DNA of 64,000 nt. Source: Tenacibaculum piscium (lineage in GTDB: Bacteria; Bacteroidota; Bacteroidia; Flavobacteriales; Flavobacteriaceae). The stretch is from the NCBI RefSeq assembly GCF_021390715.1, contig NZ_JAJGWT010000011.1, positions 36,102-100,101 on the forward strand, read 5' to 3'. The notes beneath the pieces are model-generated. The model ran no database searches and was not told the DNA's origin. It saw nothing but the letters and a program-made list of their open reading frames with translations. Positions 61,965 to 64,000 of this stretch are shown here, piece after piece; position 1 is the first letter of the stretch; every line of letters starts with the position of its first letter. The translations under genes and the position numbers were made by a program.

Positions 61965-63125
61965 ATGAGTAGTGCTCAAATTGAAATACAATTAATAGCA
62001 AGCTTAGTTGCCGTAGCTTGTGCAATTCCTGGCGTGTTTTTGGTATTGCGAAAAATGGCATTAATTAGTGATGCCATCAGTCATTCTATTTTACCTGGAT
62101 TAGTCATCGGTTTTTTTATTACACACGATTTAAATTCACCCTTATTAATATTAATGGGAGCTTTATCAGGAATTATAACCGTGGTTTTAGTCGAATATAT
62201 TCAAAAAACAAAATTAGTTAAAGAAGATACCGCAATTGGTTTAGTATTTCCAGCATTATTTAGTATTGGTGTACTTTTAATTGCAAAAAATGCTAATGAT
62301 ATTCATTTGGATGTTGATGCCGTTTTATTAGGAGAACTCGCTTTTGCACCCTTTGATAGATTATTAATTGGAGGTGTTGATATTGGTGCGAAATCACTAT
62401 GGATTATTGGTATTATTTTACTAATAACGATAGGTTTATTACTTGCTTTTTTTAAAGAATTAAAAATAAGTACGTTTGATGCTGGTTTGGCAACTTCTTT
62501 AGGTTTTTCGCCTATTATTATTCATTATGGATTGATGACTGTCGCTTCGATAACTACCGTGGGAGCTTTTGATGCCGTTGGTGCAATTTTGGTTGTTGCC
62601 TTAATGATTGCTCCTGCAGCGACTGCTTACTTATTAACGAATGATTTGAAAAAAATGCTTATTTTTTCAATATTTTTTGGTATTTTTTCTGCAATTTCAG
62701 GCTATTGGATGGCACATTGGCTCGATGCTTCTATTGCTGGTTCTATGACAACAATGCTTGGTTTGGTATTTTTATTAGTATTTTTATTTGCTCCAAATCG
62801 AGGGCTTATTTCGGTACTTTATCGAAATAAGCAACAACAAAAAGAAGTGCAATTACTTACTTTTTTATTGCATTTAAATAATCATAAAGAAGAAAAAGAG
62901 CGTCATATTAATCATTTGAATGAACATATTAATTGGCATAAAGTCAAAGCAAAAGCTATTGTAGAGTTAGCCGAAAAAAATAATTTAATTCATATTGATA
63001 CTCAAATTATATCACTTACTCAAAAAGGAAAAAACTTTACTGAAAAAGCAATCGATTATATTATTACGAATGATGATTCTCAAATCGAATCTATGAAAAA
63101 AGACTTTTTTCTATTTCGAGGATAA
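61965..63125 (+). CDS. Second metal ABC permease with C-terminal winged-helix-like tail (386 aa)
   Basis: ABC-3 permease core at residues about 1-275 (GVFLVLRKMALISDAISHSI, LPGLVIGFFITHDLN, and VGAILVVALMIAPAATAYLL). It likely forms a heterodimer with the permease encoded 44 bases upstream. The tail from about 285 has VQLLTFLLHLNNHKEEKERH, several His residues (RHINHLNEHINWHKVKAKAI), then ELAEKNNLIHIDTQIISLTQ and KGKNFTEKAIDYI. It is again winged-helix-like and could bind metal through the His cluster, which is inference. It is the last gene of the operon; no clear terminator follows. Confidence 0.93.
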   Translation: MSSAQIEIQLIASLVAVACAIPGVFLVLRKMALISDAISHSILPGLVIGFFITHDLNSPLLILMGALSGIITVVLVEYIQKTKLVKEDTAIGLVFPALFSIGVLLIAKNANDIHLDVDAVLLGELAFAPFDRLLIGGVDIGAKSLWIIGIILLITIGLLLAFFKELKISTFDAGLATSLGFSPIIIHYGLMTVASITTVGAFDAVGAILVVALMIAPAATAYLLTNDLKKMLIFSIFFGIFSAISGYWMAHWLDASIAGSMTTMLGLVFLLVFLFAPNRGLISVLYRNKQQQKEVQLLTFLLHLNNHKEEKERHINHLNEHINWHKVKAKAIVELAEKNNLIHIDTQIISLTQKGKNFTEKAIDYIITNDDSQIESMKKDFFLFRG

Positions 63126-63315
63126 TTTTTTTTATTTCATCTAAAAAAATCGAAGCGAATTTATTTCAGTTTCTCTTTTTCGTCTATTTGAGTAATTTTA
63201 ATGATTTAAAAAATTATATTGAGAGTCGGTAAAGCTAGTCTTATTTTCAACTCTAAAAAAGTTATTTCTCTAATCTATTTTTCATGAATTAGATTAAAGA
63301 TTTCATTATTTTTTA

Positions 63316-63400
63316 TTAGGAGCTATTCCCGCTTTCCGCACTCGCTTTTTTTTGAAGAAAAATCAAAAAAAGAGCTCAAACAAAGCTTCAATCGGGGCTA
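63316..63400 (-). ncRNA. Flavo-1-like structured RNA, second copy (tentative)
   Basis: Read on the minus strand: TAGCCCCGATTGAAGCTTTG, then TTTGAGCTC, a T-run/A-run hairpin (TTTTTTTGA / TCAAAAAAAA), GCGAGTGCGGAAAGCGGGAA and TAGCTCCTAA. It aligns block by block with 36846-36940. The CCCCG...GCGGGA bases differ from the other copy in a way that keeps pairing. No gene is adjacent in this orientation within 190 bases except the convergent permease. Confidence 0.5.
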
Positions 63401-63500
63401 AGTCTATTTATTGAGTTTTGGCTATCTGATAAATTAGTTTTTATTTATAAAATCCAGTCATTTCAAAGAATCTTTTTAAGAGATACGCGTAGTAATTATT

Positions 63501-63557
63501 AGAGTCTGTTTAAATTTTATCTGAAAAAAATATCAGAGAAAAATAAGAAATAGAATC
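63501..63557. repeat. 57-base segment shared with 36764-36820
   Basis: Starts AGAGTCTGTTTAAATTTTAT and includes CTGAAAAAAATATC. It is the reverse complement of 36764-36820 with 50 of 57 bases matching. Together with the next feature and the Flavo-1-like RNA it repeats the order found before bioB. The 608-base gap (63126-63733) contains only these elements and the rRNA terminator; no gene is seen. Confidence 0.7.
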
Positions 63558-63642
63558 CGTCAACCTGAATTTATTTCAGTTTCACATCCTCATTTGCCAT
63601 TTTCCATAGTTTTTACGATGCTAAAATAAATTCAGTATGATG
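63558..63642. repeat. Palindromic intergenic element, copy D (degraded)
   Basis: CGTCAACCTGAATTTATTTC at the left and ATGCTAAAATAAATTCAGTA then TGATG at the right are inverted termini of the family seen at 33.0, 33.5 and 36.7 kb, with several changes in the right arm. A further half-site (GCGAATTTATTTCAGTTTC) lies near 63155-63173. Confidence 0.65.
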
Positions 63643-63695
63643 TTTATAGATTAAAAAAGAGCTTTAATCATTTCTTTCAGTTTAGCACAAAAAAA

Positions 63696-63725
63696 AAACC
63701 TCAATCTTTTTATAGATTGAGGTTT
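63696..63725 (-). terminator. Terminator of the rRNA operon
   Basis: Perfect 12-base arms AAACCTCAATCT and AGATTGAGGTTT with loop TTTTAT, then a long T-run on the minus strand, directly beyond the 5S gene. Confidence 0.9.
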
Positions 63726-63732
63726 AAAAGAA

Positions 63733-63837
63733 AGGCAACGACCTACTCTCCCACCATTGGCAGTACCATCGGCGCAAATGGGCTTAACTTCTCTGTTCGG
63801 GATGGAAAGAGGTGAGCCCCATTGCGATAATCACCTT
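63733..63837 (-). rRNA. rrf: 5S ribosomal RNA
   Basis: Minus-strand sequence with GGTGATTATCGCAATGGGGC, then TCACCTCTTTCCATCCCGAA, CAGAGAAGTTAAGCCCATTT, GCCGATGGTACTGCC and GGGAGAGTAGGTCGTTGCC. The CCGAACAGAGAAGTTAAG block is the conserved loop B/helix III region. Ends are placed by pairing of GGTGA... and ...GTTGCC and may be off by a few bases. Confidence 0.93.
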
Positions 63838-63940
63838 AAAATGTTTCAGTATATTGCAACTGTATAAGTTAACATATTGGTAAAAATTATATCGTAAATA
63901 ATCAAAAGAGTTGGTGCTTGCGCCCTTTCGAGCGCAAGAC

Positions 63941-64000
63941 TTCTACATAAGCCTATGGGTTATTAGTAATACTTGGCTATGACATTACTGCCTTTACACC
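63941..64000 (-). rRNA. rrl: 23S ribosomal RNA, 3' end only
   Basis: Minus-strand sequence GGTGTAAAGGCAGTAATGTC, then ATAGCCAAGTATTACTAATA, ACCCATAGGCTTATGTAGAA. It aligns with the last 60 bases of 23S rRNA (compare GTGTAAGCGCAGCGATGCG...GGTACTAATGAACCGTGAGG in E. coli). The gene continues past the window edge. The boundary near 63941 is approximate. Confidence 0.88.

Noticed and set aside
63126..63315. Possible terminator for the metal-import operon
   Set aside because: No hairpin with a T-run was found in this stretch; it only holds a half palindromic element and AT-rich sequence.

Overview
The window looks like chromosome from a marine member of Flavobacteriaceae (Bacteroidetes), close in style to Tenacibaculum or Polaribacter. 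The DNA is very AT-rich. Promoters carry the Bacteroidetes -7 box TAnnTTTG, in the best cases with TTTG 19 bases upstream. The gene content also fits: a P60-type OmpA porin with thrombospondin type 3 repeats, a carboxypeptidase-regulatory-like TonB receptor, TPR-containing regulators, an atpDC pair on its own, and 23S and 5S rRNA ends of flavobacterial type. Genus is inference only.

Layout. 1-6.3 kb: minus-strand run of secreted proteins (partial barrel protein, lipocalin-like protein, two tandem paralogous lipoproteins, OmpA-like protein) below a membrane-spanning TPR-LuxR regulator. 6.5-10.4 kb: sufA-sufB-sufC-sufD for Fe-S cluster assembly. 10.4-16 kb: a second set of secreted proteins, including a frameshifted relative of the first set, divergent from a LytTR response regulator and a TPR histidine kinase. 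16-18.5 kb: PIF1-like helicase. 18.7-24.6 kb: a tolC, adaptor and RND pump operon ending in a small DUF2892 protein. 24.8-30.7 kb: a membrane hydrolase, a methyltransferase and sucAB (2-oxoglutarate dehydrogenase). 31.0-38.1 kb: two identical tRNA-Asn genes and a biotin cluster (bioF, bioD, GIY-YIG insertion, bioA, a ketoacyl synthase, bioB). 38.2-46.2 kb: stress or envelope proteins, a 2-hydroxyacid dehydrogenase, panB, an ECF sigma/anti-sigma pair, an O-methyltransferase, tatA, atpC-atpD and a major OmpA porin. 46.5-49.6 kb: RecB/AddA-like nuclease-helicase. 49.8-55.7 kb: a lipoprotein made of three 306-residue repeats beside a TonB receptor. 55.9-63.1 kb: a metal-uptake locus, with a TonB receptor divergent from MntR, binding protein, ATPase and two permeases. 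63.7-64 kb: terminator, 5S and the 3' end of 23S rRNA, minus strand.

How the genes work together. The metal locus is a complete regulon: an outer-membrane receptor and an inner-membrane ABC importer face each other across a perfect 17-bp-arm inverted repeat that is a good MntR operator. Both permeases carry long cytoplasmic tails that look like winged helices. The two secreted-protein sets around suf each sit beside a TPR-bearing membrane sensor and share a peculiar Lys/Glu-rich N-terminal segment, so they may be two versions of one envelope-sensing module.

Intergenic DNA is unusually structured. A family of palindromic elements surrounds the GIY-YIG gene inside the biotin cluster and supplies the last ten codons of bioD. 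A composite of this element, a 57-base segment and a Flavo-1-like RNA occurs twice, at 36.7 and 63.5 kb. A different structured element lies between the RND adaptor and pump genes. No CRISPR array, intact insertion sequence or prophage is visible. All family calls were made by reading motifs; no database search was run.
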